Source: Candidatus Firestonebacteria bacterium RIFOXYA2_FULL_40_8 (lineage in GTDB: Bacteria; Oederibacteriota; D2-FULL-39-29). Taken from it: DNA of 6,901 bases. The notes beneath the pieces were generated by a model that was not told the DNA's origin, made no database searches, and saw only the letters and a program-made list of their open reading frames with translations. Positions 5,631 to 6,901 of this stretch are shown piece by piece. The first letter of the stretch is position 1. The number at the start of each line of letters is the position of its first letter. The stretch covers positions 3,855 to 10,755 of the forward strand of contig MFGS01000130.1 in the NCBI GenBank assembly GCA_001778355.1, read 5' to 3'. The translations under genes were made by a program, and so were the position numbers.

Positions 5631-6665
5631 ATGATGATTGCTGCCTTGTTCCTTATATTGATAATAGTATTGTCTCTTCCTTTTATTTTTAAAAAAGCCG
5701 AAGAAAATTTAGAACTTTTTCTATTCATAATGGGGCTTGCCGCGATTTCAGTAACATCACAATGGTCTTTTCATATTATTGAAGAAGCACTTGTAGCGCC
5801 GATAAAAATCACCGTGGCAGTTCTTATCGCGGGACTGTTATTCAGAGAGCTAAAAGGTTTTATCGGAAAAAACCTGGAGCGAACAATAAAAATAACAGGT
5901 CTTAGATTTTTTTCTTTTTTACTCGTTTTTTTTCTGGGTTTATTATCCAGCGGAATTACCGCGATAATTTCAGCGCTGGTACTTGTAGAGATCATCACCC
6001 ACTTAAAGCTGGATAAAGAGCATGAGACAAAACTTGTTATACTCTGCTGTTTTTCAATAGGGTTCGGGTCAGCACTTACGCCTATAGGCGAACCTCTTTC
6101 CGCGATCGCAACAGCAAAACTAAAAGACGCTCCTTATTTCGCCGGTTTCTGGTTTTTAGCAGCTCATCTATGGTTCTATATAATTTCAGCGTTATTTATT
6201 TTCAGTACGATCGCATTATATATTTCAGGTTCTAAGCTTTCCAAAGAAGCAGGACTGAAAGAACAGTCCGGAGAAACATTCAGGGATATACTGGCGAGAA
6301 CCGGAAAAATTTATATTTTTGTTATGGCTCTTATTTTCCTCGGTACAGGATTCAAACCGCTTATTGATAACTATATTGCCTTAATCTCTCCCGAGATACT
6401 TTACTGGATAAACACTCTTTCAGCCGTACTTGACAATGCTACCGTTGCCTCAGCGGAAATATCACCGGGCATGAGTCTTTATCAGATAAAATCAGCCTTG
6501 ATCGCTCTCCTTATTTCCGGAGGAATGTTGATCCCGGGGAACATACCCAATATAATTGCCGCGAACAAACTGGGAATCAAAAGCAAGGACTGGGCAAAAT
6601 TCGGCATTCCGTTGGGAGTTGTTGTATTAGGTTTTTATTTCATAGTATTGCTGTTCCTGCACTGA
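5631..6665 (+). CDS. DUF1646 family integral membrane protein, putative cation transporter
   Basis: This is a 344-residue, strongly hydrophobic protein with roughly ten membrane segments. It matches the DUF1646 pattern along its whole length as I remember that family, which is placed near the NhaD/arsenite-permease (ion transporter) superfamily. Visible signatures are EENLELFLFIMGL (24-36), GFGSALTPIGEPLS (144-157; the LTPIG element recalls the re-entrant substrate-binding segment of such carriers), LSAVLDNATVASAEISP (263-279), and GGMLIPGNIPNIIAANKLGI (297-316), a second re-entrant-like element. The two half-related motif regions suggest inverted-repeat architecture. Two consecutive ATGs follow GGGAGA by about 10 bases; I chose the first. 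It is divergent from the envelope operon, with its own promoter, and is apparently monocistronic. The ion transported cannot be read from the sequence. Confidence 0.92.
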   Translation: MMIAALFLILIIVLSLPFIFKKAEENLELFLFIMGLAAISVTSQWSFHIIEEALVAPIKITVAVLIAGLLFRELKGFIGKNLERTIKITGLRFFSFLLVFFLGLLSSGITAIISALVLVEIITHLKLDKEHETKLVILCCFSIGFGSALTPIGEPLSAIATAKLKDAPYFAGFWFLAAHLWFYIISALFIFSTIALYISGSKLSKEAGLKEQSGETFRDILARTGKIYIFVMALIFLGTGFKPLIDNYIALISPEILYWINTLSAVLDNATVASAEISPGMSLYQIKSALIALLISGGMLIPGNIPNIIAANKLGIKSKDWAKFGIPLGVVVLGFYFIVLLFLH

Positions 6666-6680
6666 TTCCCCCTGAGACGG

Positions 6681-6742
6681 GCAATAATTCAAGCAGCACA
6701 ACTTCGGCCTGCAAAAACATTAAGATTCGAATTGTTTATTGC
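6681..6742 (+). terminator. Possible transcription-end hairpin after the transporter gene
   Basis: GCAATAA (6681-6687) pairs with TTATTGC (6736-6742), with a further ATTC/GAAT pairing possible inside. It begins 15 bases after the stop codon. It is AT-rich with a long loop and no clear T tract follows, so it is a weak candidate. Confidence 0.25.
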
Positions 6743-6751
6743 TTTACAGTG

Positions 6752-6891
6752 AATGACAAAGTACAAATCACAAAGGACAATATATTGAAAGCGGCAAGAA
6801 CCCCGCTAATTTATTTAATATTCTTTCTTTGAAGGCGGAGGTATTTTTCCGCCAACATAATATTGTCATTTGTCATTCGTAATTTGTAATT
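6752..6891. mobile_element. MITE-like 140-base element with heptamer-built terminal inverted repeats
   Basis: The left arm (6752-6783) reads as four heptamers AATGACA, AAGTACA, AATCACA, AAGGACA plus ATAT. The right arm (6860-6891), read on the minus strand, is AATTACA, AATTACG, AATGACA, AATGACA plus ATAT. The arms agree at 27 of 32 positions. Between them are two small hairpins, AGCGG/CCGCT (6790-6794, 6803-6807) and GGCGGA/TCCGCC (6834-6839, 6848-6853). There is no coding frame. The layout fits a non-autonomous transposable element or a dispersed palindromic repeat lying downstream of a gene. No target-site duplication could be confirmed, because the window ends 10 bases beyond. Confidence 0.6.
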
Positions 6892-6901
6892 ATCTTTATT
6901 T

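Noticed and set aside
6752..6891. A CRISPR array, suggested by short repeated units
   Set aside because: The units are 7-base direct neighbours without spacers and no cas genes are present.

Overview
The window is about 40% GC by eye and looks like a Gram-negative-type (diderm) bacterium. Three of the proteins are lipoproteins with probable lipoboxes, there is a LysM protein, and there is a membrane-anchored class B penicillin-binding protein. The mix of TPR-fused PBP, paralogous coiled-coil lipoproteins and AT-rich repeat elements would suit an uncultured or deep-branching lineage, but the sequence alone does not name the taxon.

Layout, right to left on the minus strand: (1) a convincing sigma70-type promoter at 5214-5243 drives a run of envelope genes. 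These are a small coiled-coil lipoprotein (4612-5160), a paralogous lipoprotein with a C-terminal LysM domain (3744-4532), a cytochrome-c-like lipoprotein that has lost both haem-attachment cysteines (3170-3700), and a TPR plus transpeptidase class B PBP (1282-3066). The gaps are 79, 43 and 103 bases, so a single operon is likely. (2) After a 181-base AG-rich spacer come a MarR-family regulator (645-1100) and, 11 bases further, a cobalamin-binding-domain protein that runs off the window edge (1-633). These two are probably a separate regulatory unit.

On the plus strand, divergent from the envelope run, a complete DUF1646-type membrane transporter (5631-6665) has its own promoter. The 470-base divergent region (5161-5630) holds both promoters, an operator-like palindrome, a leader hairpin, and a repeat-rich block (about 5265-5494) containing a tRNA 3'-end look-alike but no intact tRNA. 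Downstream of the transporter is a 140-base MITE-like element (6752-6891). Its arms are each built from four AATKACA-type heptamers.

How they may work together: the envelope genes look like a peptidoglycan-associated module (LysM anchor, transpeptidase, lipoproteins). The most unusual items are the haem-less cytochrome-like lipoprotein with a lysine/alanine/proline tail, the TPR-PBP fusion, the conserved 44-residue cysteine spacing in the two coiled-coil paralogues, and a repeat-encoded reading frame in the -1 frame past the PBP stop codon.
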